Assembly: GCF_031085295.1 (NCBI RefSeq)
Contig: NZ_JAVFWO010000007.1
Location: 62,001 to 126,000, forward strand
Direction of reading: 5' to 3'
DNA length: 64,000 nucleotides
Source of the DNA: Microbacterium psychrotolerans
Lineage (GTDB): Bacteria; Actinomycetota; Actinomycetes; Actinomycetales; Microbacteriaceae
The notes under the pieces were generated by a model. The model did no database searches, had not been told where the DNA came from, and saw only the letters and a list, made by a program, of their open reading frames with translations. Position numbers and translations under genes: made by a program. Position 1 is the stretch's first letter. Every line of letters begins with the position of its first letter. Below are positions 35,810-44,450 of the stretch, in pieces.

Positions 35810-37771
35810 TCAGTCGAGATCGAGCCGCGGCACGTCGGGCGTCTCGAACCCGAGCACCTGGCCGAGGAACGACAGCTCCGCCTCCAGCGTGCGCACGAGC
35901 GTGTCGGCGCTGCGGAACCCGTGCCCTTCACCCTCGAACGCCAGGTAGGCGTGCGGGACGCCGTTCGCCGCGAGGGCATCGCGAACCGCCTCCGACTGCG
36001 ACGGCGGCACGACCCGATCCTCGAGCCCCTGCTCGATCAGCAGCGGCGTCCGCATCCGGTCGAGATGCGTCAGCGGCGACCGCTCGACGTAGAGCTCCTC
36101 GGCCTCGGGGAGCGGGCCGACCATGCCGTCGAGATAGCGGGTCTCGAAGTCGTGGGTGTCTTCGGCGAGCCGGCGCAGATCCGCGACGCCGTAGCGGCTG
36201 ATGCCCGCGGCGAACGCGTCCGAGTTCGCGAGCGCGCACAGCACGGTCCACCCGCCGGCGGAGCCGCCTGCGATCGCGAGACGACTCCCGTCGGCCGCGC
36301 CGGACGCGGCCAGGCCGCGCGCCGCGGCCACCACGTCGTCGACATCGACGACGCCCCACTGCCCGAGCAGGCGCTCCCGGTAGGCGCGTCCGTAACCGCT
36401 CGAGCCGCCGTAGTTGACGTCGAGCACGCCGATGCCGCGGCTGGTCAGGTAGGCGATCTTGCCGGATGCCGCGCCGCCGACGTGATCGGTCGGCCCGCCG
36501 TGGACGAAGACCACGTACGGCGGCTTCTCGTCGTCGGCCCCGACGACGCGCGGGTTGGTCGGCGGGTAGTCGAAAGCGTGCACGGGTCCGTGCGGCCCGG
36601 GCACAGTGGCGGCGCGGGGCCGCGGCATCCATTCCGCGCCCCACGGCGAGGCGCCGCCGACGATCAGCCGGCCCGCACCGGGTGCGTCGACGTCGACCTC
36701 CCAGAGCCCGGCACCGCCGGAGCCGGCGCCGGAAACGAGGACACATCCGCCGCGGGCATCCTCGATCGAGAGGCGCGTGACGGCGTCGAGCGGCAGCGTG
36801 CGCTCCGTCTCGTCGGGGTCGATCAGCACGAGCACGTCGGACCCGTCCGTCCGCACCGCGACGACGCGGCCGTCGTCCAGGGCCGCGAACCAGCGGCTGC
36901 CGAGCACCCACAGCGGTCCGCCGGTGTCGGCATCGGCCGGCGCGACCTGCTCGTGGTCCAGGTCGGCGGTGAGCCGAAGGCGCCACAGGTTCCACCTGCC
37001 GGTCGGATCGTCGGCGTACAGCAGATCGTCGTCGCCGGTCCACACCGGCTGCAGGGGTGAGTGCGCCTCGCCGGGCGAGGATTCGCCGCCCGCCACGGTC
37101 GTCCACTCCACGACCCCGCCGTCATCCAGTCGCCCGACGCGCAGCTCGGCGCGGTCCCAGGCCATGTTCGGGTGGTTCCAGGCGATCCACGCGAGATGCG
37201 TGCCGTCCGGCGAGAGCGCGGGGTGCGCGACGAAGTCGCTGCCGCCGGCGAGCGAGACGAGCTGTGCAGGATGCCGCACCGCGGAGCCGTCGAGGGGGAC
37301 CCCGACGATGTCGCGCATCGGCGCGGCACCCGCCGTGTGGTCCTCCCGCACGGCCAGCAGCCGGCCGTGCTGCAGCGTCAGCCCGCCGTAGCGGACGTCG
37401 CCGACATCGGGGGTGAGCGGGTGCGGCTCGTCGTCGCCGGGGGCGAGGCGCCAGATGCGCTGGTCGGCCTTCTCCACGAAGTACAGCACGCCGTCGTCGT
37501 CGGCGGTCCACGATCCTCCGCCGTACTCGTGCACGCGCGACCGGGCGCTCCACGGAGCCGGGAGCACATCGACGGCAGCACCGGATGCCGCCCGCCGGCG
37601 CACGGCGGAACGGCCGCCCTCCTCGGCGACGGACTCGCCCCACCAGACCTCCGGCTGTCCGCTGCCGCCGACGAAACGGGCGCCCTCGAGGCGAGGCGAT
37701 GCTGCCGACACCTCCGCCGCCGCGATCGGAGAAGGCCAGCTGCCGTACGGGAGAACGTGGGGTGTCGTCAC
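35810..37771 (-). CDS. S9 family (prolyl oligopeptidase-like) peptidase
   Basis: About 653 aa, cytoplasmic (no signal peptide). The N-terminal beta-propeller (blades such as HEYGGGSW, DGTHLAWIAWNHPNMAWD, GRWNLWRL) is followed by the alpha/beta-hydrolase catalytic domain. Ser is in IAGGSAGGWTVL, Asp in GLEDRVVPPSQ and His in GEGHGFR. VVFVHGGPTDHVGG and YGGSSGYGRAYRERLLGQWGVVDVDD are typical of the dipeptidyl aminopeptidase/acylaminoacyl peptidase subgroup. GTG 37771 is chosen because TACCGT lies 7 bases upstream on the minus strand. Confidence 0.9.
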   Translation of the reverse strand: MTTPHVLPYGSWPSPIAAAEVSAASPRLEGARFVGGSGQPEVWWGESVAEEGGRSAVRRRAASGAAVDVLPAPWSARSRVHEYGGGSWTADDDGVLYFVEKADQRIWRLAPGDDEPHPLTPDVGDVRYGGLTLQHGRLLAVREDHTAGAAPMRDIVGVPLDGSAVRHPAQLVSLAGGSDFVAHPALSPDGTHLAWIAWNHPNMAWDRAELRVGRLDDGGVVEWTTVAGGESSPGEAHSPLQPVWTGDDDLLYADDPTGRWNLWRLRLTADLDHEQVAPADADTGGPLWVLGSRWFAALDDGRVVAVRTDGSDVLVLIDPDETERTLPLDAVTRLSIEDARGGCVLVSGAGSGGAGLWEVDVDAPGAGRLIVGGASPWGAEWMPRPRAATVPGPHGPVHAFDYPPTNPRVVGADDEKPPYVVFVHGGPTDHVGGAASGKIAYLTSRGIGVLDVNYGGSSGYGRAYRERLLGQWGVVDVDDVVAAARGLAASGAADGSRLAIAGGSAGGWTVLCALANSDAFAAGISRYGVADLRRLAEDTHDFETRYLDGMVGPLPEAEELYVERSPLTHLDRMRTPLLIEQGLEDRVVPPSQSEAVRDALAANGVPHAYLAFEGEGHGFRSADTLVRTLEAELSFLGQVLGFETPDVPRLDLD

Positions 37772-37851
37772 GCAGACCACGGTACGGCCAACGACGCGCA
37801 TCGTGCGATCGAAACAGAAGGTCACAGGAGGCCGGCCGCGGGACTGCTCCG

Positions 37852-38047
37852 CTACCGTGGACGCATCGACGCCCGGTCGTCCGCGAGGACGCCCCCCGAA
37901 CCTGGGGGTTCCGGGCAGGAGCGACAGCCGAGCCCGGCACCCGCCCGCGATGACACCCCTTCCGCCGCACGGCGGAGGCGAGGTGCCGCGGCCGCCCGGG
38001 TCTTCCCGTTCGGCTGAGCCCGAGTCCGATCCCTGAGAAGCAGGCCC
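37852..38047 (+). other. Structured GC-rich leader of metF-metE
   Basis: A TACCGT hexamer at about 37852-37857 could start a leader of about 180 bases. It contains GAACC-TGGG-GGTTC, a TCCGCCG-CA-CGGCGGA hairpin near 37964-37979 and an outer GGCACC/GGTGCC pairing. I do not recognise a cobalamin, SAM or SAH riboswitch core. A regulatory role is inference. Confidence 0.3.
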
Positions 38048-39013
38048 ATGTCCATCGACCTGAGCACTCCTCCCGTGCCGATCTCGTTCGAGGTGTACCC
38101 GCCCCGATCCGATGCCGGCGTCGCCGCCCTCCACGAGACCATCCGCCATCTGGCGTCCGTCGACCCCCGGTTCATCTCGGTGACCTACGGCGCGGGCGGT
38201 TCCACCGGCGGCCGCTCCCTCGAGCTGCTGACCCACATCCTCCGTGAGACCCACGTCGAGCCCCTCGCGCATCTGACGTGCGTGGGCAACACCTACGCAG
38301 GCGCCAACACGCTCATCCGGGAGTTCCTGGATGCCGGCATCACGAGCTTCCTCGCCCTGCGCGGCGACCCGCCGGCCGGCGCATCCGAGGACGACGCGTT
38401 CCTGGGCGACCTCGGGAGCGCCGCGGAGCTGGTGCAGCTGATCGACCGGGTGCAGGCCGAGCGCGAACCGTACACCGAGGCGCTCATCCCCGGCGTGCCT
38501 GGAGCCGTGCGCGTCGAGAAGAGGGCTCGCGTCGACATCGCCGTCGCCGCGTTCCCGAACGGCCACCCCCGCTCGCGCCACGCGTTCGAGGACATCGACG
38601 CGCTCCTCGCCAAGCAGGCGGCGGGCGCCACACTCGCGATCACCCAGCTGTTCTTCCACGCCGACGACTACCTCGCATTCGTGGCGCGTTCCCGTGAGGC
38701 GGGCGTCACGATCCCGATCCTCCCGGGCATCATGCCGATCACCTCGGGTGCTCGGCTGCGTCGCGTGCTGGAACTCACCGGAGAGGCGTTGCCCGCCGAT
38801 CTCGCGATCGCGCTCGACGTCGAGCCCACTGTCGAAGGGCAGCGCGACATCGGCATCGCGCACGCCGCCCGGCTGGCCGGCGAGGTCGTCGACGGCGGCG
38901 CGCCCGGCATCCATCTCTACGCCTTCAACAACCACGACACGGTCCTCGCGGTGCTCCGCGAGGCCGGCGTGCTGACCACCACCACCCACCTCGAGAAGGA
39001 GGCCGTCAGATGA
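38048..39013 (+). CDS. metF: 5,10-methylenetetrahydrofolate reductase
   Basis: 321 aa. FAD/NAD(P)H enzyme that makes 5-methyl-THF for methionine synthesis. ISFEVYPPRSDAGVAAL, FISVTYGAGGSTGGRSLELLTHI, AHLTCVGNTYAGANTLIREFLDAGI, LALRGDPP and QLFFHADDYLAFV are conserved MetF blocks. It overlaps metE by 4 bases (ATGA). It follows a structured leader of about 190 bases. Confidence 0.95.
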   Translation: MSIDLSTPPVPISFEVYPPRSDAGVAALHETIRHLASVDPRFISVTYGAGGSTGGRSLELLTHILRETHVEPLAHLTCVGNTYAGANTLIREFLDAGITSFLALRGDPPAGASEDDAFLGDLGSAAELVQLIDRVQAEREPYTEALIPGVPGAVRVEKRARVDIAVAAFPNGHPRSRHAFEDIDALLAKQAAGATLAITQLFFHADDYLAFVARSREAGVTIPILPGIMPITSGARLRRVLELTGEALPADLAIALDVEPTVEGQRDIGIAHAARLAGEVVDGGAPGIHLYAFNNHDTVLAVLREAGVLTTTTHLEKEAVR

Positions 39014-41340
39014 CCGACCCCCGCCCGCAGTTCCCGACCGGCACGATCCTGGGCTATCCGCGGATCGGCCGACGCCGTGAGCTCAAGCGCGCCGTCGAGG
39101 CGCACTGGTCCGGCGCAATCGACGCCGAGAGCCTGGAAGAGACCGCGGTGTCGCTTCGCCGTTCCGCGCGAGAGCGCCTCGCCGCGCTCGGCCTCGGCCG
39201 TGACGACTCGTCGATCCCGGAGTCCTTCTCGTTCTACGACCAGGTGCACGACGCCGCGGTCACCGTCGGCGTGCTGCCTGAGCGGTTCGCGCCGCTCCGT
39301 GCCGCGGACGGGTCGATCGGCCTCGACGCCTACTTCATCGCTGCGCGCGGTGCGGGAGAGGCGGCTCCCCTCGAGATGACGAAGTGGTTCGACACCAACT
39401 ACCACTACCTTGTCCCCGAGATCGGCCCGGAGACGACCTTCGCGCTCTCGACCGACCGGTTCGCGCGGCAGGTCGCCGAGGCGAAGGCCGACGGCTTCAC
39501 CGTGCGTCCGGTCGTCGTCGGCCCGGTCACGCTCCTCGCCCTCGCCAAGGCGACGGATGCCGCGCCGTCGGGGTTCGACCCGCTCGACCGCCTCGGCGAC
39601 CTGCTGCCGGTGTACGCCGAGCTGCTCGCGAGCCTTCGTGCGGCCGGTGCCGAGTGGGTGCAGCTCGACGAGCCCGCCCTCGTGAGCGAGAGCCTGCCGG
39701 CGAGTGCGGCTGCGCTGGCTGATGCCGCTGCTCGCGCCTACGCGGTGCTCGGGGGCGCGGCCGACCGGCCGGCGATCCTCGTCGCCGCCGGCTATGCGCA
39801 GCTGTCGGACGAGGCGTGGGCGGCGCTCGCCGCAGCCCCCATCGAGGCGATCGCCGTCGACCTCACGCGGGGCGCCGTCCCCGCCCCGGTCGATGGGCTG
39901 GCCGACAAGACCCTCGTCGGAGGTGTCGTCGACGGCCGGAACGTCTGGCGCGGCGACCTGGAGGCGGCGTGGGCGAAGCTCGAGGCCCTGCGCGCCGTGG
40001 GTCCCGCCGCCGTCACCGCGGGCACCTCGACCTCGCTGCAGCATGTGCCGCACGATGTCGAGGATGAGACGAACCTCGACCCGCGCCTGGCGACCTGGCT
40101 GGCGTTCGCCGACCAGAAGGTCGCGCAGGTGGCGACCCTCGCGCGCGGACTGGTCGATGGCCGTCCGGCCATCGCGGACGCGCTGGCCGAGGCATCAGCC
40201 GCGCTCGCCGATCGGCGCAGCGCGCCCGGCGTGCGCGACGGCGCGGTGCGCGAGCGCGCGTCGGCGCTCGGTGCGGACGACTTCGCCCGCGGCGACTACG
40301 ACGACCGCGTCGCCGCGCAGGAGGTGGAACTCGCCCTTCCGGTCCTGCCGACGACCACGATCGGGTCGTTCCCGCAGACCGGCGACATCCGGCGCGCGCG
40401 TGCGCGTCACGGCCGCGGTGAGCTCACCGCCGACGAGTACGAGAGCTTCCTGCGTGCCGAGATCGCTCAGGTGGTGACGCTGCAGGAGAACATCGGGCTG
40501 GACGTGCTCGTGCACGGTGAGGCCGAGCGCAACGACATGGTGCAGTACTTCGCCGAGAACCTCGATGGCTTCGCGGTCACCGAGAACGGCTGGGTGCAGT
40601 CGTACGGCTCGCGGGCGACCCGGCCGTCGATCCTGTGGGGCGACGTGGCGCGTCCCGAGGCGATCACCGTCGCGTGGTCCGCCTTCGCGCAGTCGCTGAC
40701 CGACAAGCCGATGAAGGGGATGCTGACCGGTCCGGTCACGATCCTGGCCTGGTCGTTCGTCCGCGACGACCAGCCGCTGGGGGAGACCGCGAACCAGGTG
40801 GCGCTCGCCCTTCGCGACGAGATCGCCGACCTCGAGGGCGCCGGCATCCGCGTCATCCAGGTGGACGAGCCGGCGCTGCGCGAGCTGCTGCCGCTCAAGC
40901 GCGCCGACCAGCCGGCCTACCTGGAGTGGTCGGTCGGCTCGTTCCGCCTTGCGACCGCGGGCGCGGCGCCGGCCACGCAGGTGCACACGCACCTCTGCTA
41001 CTCCGAGTTCGACGCGGTGATCGACGCGATCGCGGCGCTGGATGCGGACGTGACCTCGATCGAGGCCGCGCGCAGCCGCGGCGAGGTGATCGGAGACATC
41101 GCCACGTCGGGGTTCGCCGCCGGCATCGGACCGGGCGTCTACGACATCCACTCTCCGCGCGTGCCGTCGGTGGACGAGATCACGGAGCTCCTCGACCGCA
41201 CGGTCGCCGAGCTGCCGCTGCGGCGCGTCTGGGTCAACCCCGACTGCGGGCTTAAGACCCGGGGGTATGACGAGACCGTGGCGTCGCTGAAGAACCTCGT
41301 GGCGGCGACGCAGGCGGTGCGGGCGACCGTGCCGGCCTAG
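39010..41340 (+). CDS. metE: Cobalamin-independent methionine synthase
   Basis: 776 aa, near the E. coli length of 753. Transfers the methyl group of methyl-THF (polyglutamate) to homocysteine. N-terminal GYPRIGRRRELKRAVEAHWSG; the C-terminal catalytic barrel has TTTIGSFPQTGDIRRAR, zinc ligands in HTHLCYSEF (His, Cys) and NPDCGLKTRG (Cys), and SIEAARSRGE. Coupled to metF. Its stop TAG shares the palindrome CTAG with the stop of the convergent membrane-protein gene. Confidence 0.96.
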   Translation: MTDPRPQFPTGTILGYPRIGRRRELKRAVEAHWSGAIDAESLEETAVSLRRSARERLAALGLGRDDSSIPESFSFYDQVHDAAVTVGVLPERFAPLRAADGSIGLDAYFIAARGAGEAAPLEMTKWFDTNYHYLVPEIGPETTFALSTDRFARQVAEAKADGFTVRPVVVGPVTLLALAKATDAAPSGFDPLDRLGDLLPVYAELLASLRAAGAEWVQLDEPALVSESLPASAAALADAAARAYAVLGGAADRPAILVAAGYAQLSDEAWAALAAAPIEAIAVDLTRGAVPAPVDGLADKTLVGGVVDGRNVWRGDLEAAWAKLEALRAVGPAAVTAGTSTSLQHVPHDVEDETNLDPRLATWLAFADQKVAQVATLARGLVDGRPAIADALAEASAALADRRSAPGVRDGAVRERASALGADDFARGDYDDRVAAQEVELALPVLPTTTIGSFPQTGDIRRARARHGRGELTADEYESFLRAEIAQVVTLQENIGLDVLVHGEAERNDMVQYFAENLDGFAVTENGWVQSYGSRATRPSILWGDVARPEAITVAWSAFAQSLTDKPMKGMLTGPVTILAWSFVRDDQPLGETANQVALALRDEIADLEGAGIRVIQVDEPALRELLPLKRADQPAYLEWSVGSFRLATAGAAPATQVHTHLCYSEFDAVIDAIAALDADVTSIEAARSRGEVIGDIATSGFAAGIGPGVYDIHSPRVPSVDEITELLDRTVAELPLRRVWVNPDCGLKTRGYDETVASLKNLVAATQAVRATVPA

Positions 41341-42857
41341 GAGCGCTTCTTCGATCCGGATGCCGCGGCCGCGTCGGTCGCGGCATCCGTCTCGATCACG
41401 AGGGTGTCGGCGTCGGGGTCGGCCGGGTCGTCGACGATCACGACGGTGTCCGCCTCGGTGTCGACGACCGGCGTGGACTCGGCGGCTGCCGCAGCCGCGG
41501 CTTCATCCGCGAGCAGGGCGGCTGCGGCCTCTTCCGGGCGCCGCTGCAGCAGTTCGAACACCCACCAGACGACGAGCCACACGACGAGCACGAGGAACAC
41601 CTCGCCGACCGAGAGCGGGCGCAGCAGCATCAGCCACACGATGGCCAGCGCGCCGAGAACGATCCGCACGAGGATGCGCTGCGCGTAGAGCCACCCGCCG
41701 AAGCGCCCCGTGTCGACGCCGCGCTTGAGCAGGGCGACCCGCACGCCCGCGTTGACGGAGGCGACGCCGCCGCGCGCGGCGCGCGCGCCTCGCCAGCGTC
41801 CCGACATCCAGGCGATGACGGCGATCACGATGCCGAGCAGGGTGAGGACCACCGCGGTGTCACGCATCGCCGCGGTGATCTGCTCGTACATGGACGCCAG
41901 CGCCCCCGCCGGTACCCCCAGGCTCGGGGCGCTGAGAGCCAGGATCGACCCGCCGATGCCCAGTCCGATCGCGAGGACGCCGGCACCGAGCGCGATGCCG
42001 ACGCCCGTGCCCAGCACGGCGGTGGACCGGCGCCGCGCGATGAGGATGCCGGCCAGGAACAGCACCAGCGCGATGATCGGTGTCCACCAGCCGGCGGCGA
42101 CCGCGAGGTTGTAGACGGTCCCGACGACGGTGAGCGCGTCGCTCTGCGCGACCACGATGGTCTTGTCGATGACCGGGATCGACTCCGCGAACCCGATGCC
42201 GCGGTCCACGAGCCGCTTCTTGACCTCCTCGATGATCGGCGCGAGCTGGATGCCGACCTCGCCGTTCGCTTCGATCACCACCGCACCCGACGACGTGCCG
42301 CCGGCGGCGACGGCCTGGAGCGACCGGTGGCTCGCGCGCAGTGCCGTGTCCCAGACGTCGGCGAACGCCTCGGACTGCACCAGTCGCGTGACCGTGGTGT
42401 CGACGAGGTTCTGGAGTCCCTGGGCCGCGGGCGCGCGGAGCAGGTCGAGTGCGGCGAGAGCGCGCGGCGGCAGGTCGAGCTGCTGGATGCCGTCGAACAG
42501 GTCGTTCGTCAGGCCCTCGAGATCGAGGGAGTCCTCGATGGCGACCGTCACCTGGTCGGCGACCATCGCCTGCACCTGCGGGTCGTCGGCCAGCGGCGCG
42601 AACGTCTCGACGAACCGCGTCTCGTCGACGAGCTCGACGCGCGCCCAGGCGGCGACGATGGAGACCGGCACGAGGATCGTCGCCACGACGATGCACAGTG
42701 CGGAAAGGAACGCCCGCCAGCGGTTGCCGAGCGCCTTCTCCGTGGACGCCGGCGGTGGCGGCGGCGTCTCGGCGCGCAGGCGGGCGTTCTCGGCTTCGAG
42801 GGCGTCGAGGCGTGCGCGGAGCTCGGCGGTCTCGTCCGCAGCGGTGAGGTCGGTCAT
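41337..42857 (-). CDS. Integral membrane protein of unknown function
   Basis: 506 aa. An N-terminal coiled-coil-like segment (ELRARLDALEAENARLRAE) precedes a first transmembrane helix (about 52-72), an extracytoplasmic-looking region of about 180 residues, then about six helices grouped as two to three (260-320), one (about 345) and two (about 410-450), and an acidic Ala/Asp-rich tail with Lys/Arg at the end. I do not recognise a domain with certainty. ATG 42857 is preceded by TATAAG and GGGGGGA. The last codons encode DAATDAAAASG from DNA that is also an 11-bp inverted repeat. Confidence 0.75.
   Translation of the reverse strand: MTDLTAADETAELRARLDALEAENARLRAETPPPPPASTEKALGNRWRAFLSALCIVVATILVPVSIVAAWARVELVDETRFVETFAPLADDPQVQAMVADQVTVAIEDSLDLEGLTNDLFDGIQQLDLPPRALAALDLLRAPAAQGLQNLVDTTVTRLVQSEAFADVWDTALRASHRSLQAVAAGGTSSGAVVIEANGEVGIQLAPIIEEVKKRLVDRGIGFAESIPVIDKTIVVAQSDALTVVGTVYNLAVAAGWWTPIIALVLFLAGILIARRRSTAVLGTGVGIALGAGVLAIGLGIGGSILALSAPSLGVPAGALASMYEQITAAMRDTAVVLTLLGIVIAVIAWMSGRWRGARAARGGVASVNAGVRVALLKRGVDTGRFGGWLYAQRILVRIVLGALAIVWLMLLRPLSVGEVFLVLVVWLVVWWVFELLQRRPEEAAAALLADEAAAAAAAESTPVVDTEADTVVIVDDPADPDADTLVIETDAATDAAAASGSKKRS
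41357..41389. terminator. Terminator-like inverted repeat inside the 3' end of a coding region
   Basis: CGGATGCCGCG (41357-41367) and CGCGGCATCCG (41379-41389) form an 11-bp stem just downstream of the metE stop. It is a likely metE terminator although it lies within the last codons of the convergent gene. Confidence 0.6.
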
Positions 42858-42962
42858 TCCCCCCTTATAGCGCGTGCCGATGACGCGCCGCCACCCACCT
42901 CGCGGCTCGGCGACGAACTCCGGCTCTCACGAGTGGGACACCGGGCTCCATCGCCGCGAGGT

Positions 42963-43643
42963 TCACACCGCGCGCAGCACCGCCACGACCTTGCCGAGCA
43001 CCGTGGCCTCGTCGCCCAGAATCGGCTCGAATGCAGAGTTGCGGGGCAGCAGCCACGTGTGGCCGTCGCGCTGTCGGAACGTCTTGACCGTCGCCTCGCC
43101 GTCGAGCATGGCGGCGACGATCTCGCCGTTGTCGGCGGTGGCCTGCGACCGCACGACGACCCAGTCGCCGTCGCAGATGGCCGCGTCGATCATCGACTCG
43201 CCCGACACCTTCAGCATGAACAGATCGCCCTTGCCGACGAGCTGGCGGGGGAGCGGGAAGATCTCCTCGACCTGCTGCTCGGCCGTGATGGGCACGCCGG
43301 CGGCGATGCGGCCGACGAGGGGGACCAGCGCCGCGTCGCCCACCGACGGGGAGGCGTCGGCGGGGCTCTCGGTCGCGGTGCCCGGCAGATCGATCAGCAC
43401 CTCCATCGCGCGGGTCTTGCCCGCGTCGCGGCGCAGGTAGCCGCTCAGCTCGAGCTGGTTGAGCTGGTGGGTGACGCTGGAGAGCGACTTCAGGCCCACG
43501 GCGTCGCCGATCTCGCGCATGCTCGGCGGGTAGCCGTGCCGCGCGATCGACCGCTGGATCACCTCGAGGATCGCCAGCTGCTTGTCGCTGAGGCTCTTGC
43601 GCCGACGAGTCTGGGGCTTCTCTCGCCCGGCCGCGTCGCTCAT
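42963..43643 (-). CDS. lexA: SOS repressor LexA
   Basis: 226 aa. The N-terminal winged helix (LSDKQLAILEVIQRSIARHGYPPSMREIGDAVGLKSLSSVTHQLNQLELSGYL) and the C-terminal peptidase domain. The self-cleavage site is Ala115-Gly116 in GRIAAGVPI, the catalytic Ser150 is in KVSGESMID and Lys187 in EATVKTFR. ATG 43643 gives the usual LexA N-terminus; upstream in-frame starts would add unrelated sequence. It is divergent from the LysM gene, as in mycobacteria and corynebacteria. Confidence 0.96.
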   Translation of the reverse strand: MSDAAGREKPQTRRRKSLSDKQLAILEVIQRSIARHGYPPSMREIGDAVGLKSLSSVTHQLNQLELSGYLRRDAGKTRAMEVLIDLPGTATESPADASPSVGDAALVPLVGRIAAGVPITAEQQVEEIFPLPRQLVGKGDLFMLKVSGESMIDAAICDGDWVVVRSQATADNGEIVAAMLDGEATVKTFRQRDGHTWLLPRNSAFEPILGDEATVLGKVVAVLRAV

Positions 43644-43802
43644 CTTCCGGCTCCGTCCTGCGCTCGGCGATGGAGCGCTGTTTCTTCGAATGTCGGAGGC
43701 CCGTGGTGGGGTTCTCGTATCGAAACCGTATCCGGATCGCGGGCTTCTGGGGAACAACCCGGCCGCGTGTCGCGTTCGAGAGATCGCCGCCCGGATCCGG
43801 TA

Positions 43803-43834
43803 TTGACATCCTACAGACTCGAAGATAGCTTCGG
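43803..43834 (+). promoter_or_regulatory. LysM-gene promoter with overlapping SOS-like palindrome
   Basis: TTGACA (43803-43808) and TAGCTT (43826-43831) with a 17-base spacer form a good promoter. TCGAAGATAGCTTCGG (43819-43834) overlaps the -10 and has the spacing of a LexA box (TCGAACN4GTTCGA) with the inner C/G pair swapped symmetrically. Confidence 0.6.
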
Positions 43835-43836
43835 AA

Positions 43837-43886
43837 GAGAGGTTCGCATTCTCCACTCCCGGCCGAGTGGAGAATGCGAATCTCTC
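43837..43886. repeat. 22-bp inverted repeat with 6-base spacer
   Basis: Arms 43837-43858 and 43865-43886 match at 21 of 22 positions around CCGGCC; core GGTTCGCATTCTCCACTC and its complement. It begins at about the predicted transcription start of the LysM gene and ends a few bases before its AGGAGGAG ribosome binding site, so it should form a very stable 5' hairpin in that mRNA. Confidence 0.85.
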
Positions 43887-43906
43887 CCCATCAGGAGGAG
43901 CCCAGC

Positions 43907-44371
43907 ATGACCGCGATCGACTTCACGACATCCGTCCCGTCGCCGGCGCGCGCCGCGCGTGTCGCGGCGCAGCGCGTGCAGGGGACGGCGCGTCAGTTCG
44001 CCGCGGGCGCATCGCCGCAGGTCGCCACGCGACCGGCCGCCGGCGCGTCCACGCGTCTGCGCCTCACGCTTCGTGGCCGGAGGGTTCTCGCCGTGCTCGC
44101 CGCACTGCCCGCCGTGATCGCGCTGAGCGCCGCCGTGATCGGTGGCGGCGCGGCCCTCGCGTCGCGCGACGCCGGCGCGCCCGCGGGTTCGTTCACCACC
44201 GTCACCGTCGCCGTCGGCGACTCGCTGTGGAGCATCGCTGAAGACATCGCCCCCGACCGCGACCCGCGCGACGTCGTCGATGAGCTCGTGCGACTGAACG
44301 CTCTGGACAGCGTCGTCGTGCAGGCCGGCCAGAGCATCGCGATCCCGGCGTCCTACGACAGCGGTCGCTGA
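43907..44371 (+). CDS. LysM-domain protein, probable SOS-linked cell-division inhibitor (YneA/ChiZ/DivS-like)
   Basis: 154 aa. A basic N-terminal region (about 1-60), one transmembrane helix (about 62-85) and one extracytoplasmic LysM domain: TVTVAVGDSLWSIAEDIAPDRDPRDVVDELVRLNALDSVVVQAGQSIAIP. The layout and the divergent place next to lexA match M. tuberculosis Rv2719c (ChiZ) and functional analogues YneA and DivS, which block division during SOS. That role is inferred from context. ATG 43907 has AGGAGGAG upstream. Confidence 0.85.
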   Translation: MTAIDFTTSVPSPARAARVAAQRVQGTARQFAAGASPQVATRPAAGASTRLRLTLRGRRVLAVLAALPAVIALSAAVIGGGAALASRDAGAPAGSFTTVTVAVGDSLWSIAEDIAPDRDPRDVVDELVRLNALDSVVVQAGQSIAIPASYDSGR

Positions 44372-44450
44372 GCCGTCGCTCCAGCCTGCTCGCCGTCTCC
44401 CGACGTCACGCGGCAGTCGACCGGCACCACGCGCGCCTACCATGGGAGAG

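Noticed and set aside
37800..38047. Cobalamin, SAM-IV or SAH riboswitch upstream of metF
   Set aside because: None of the conserved core sequences could be found by eye.
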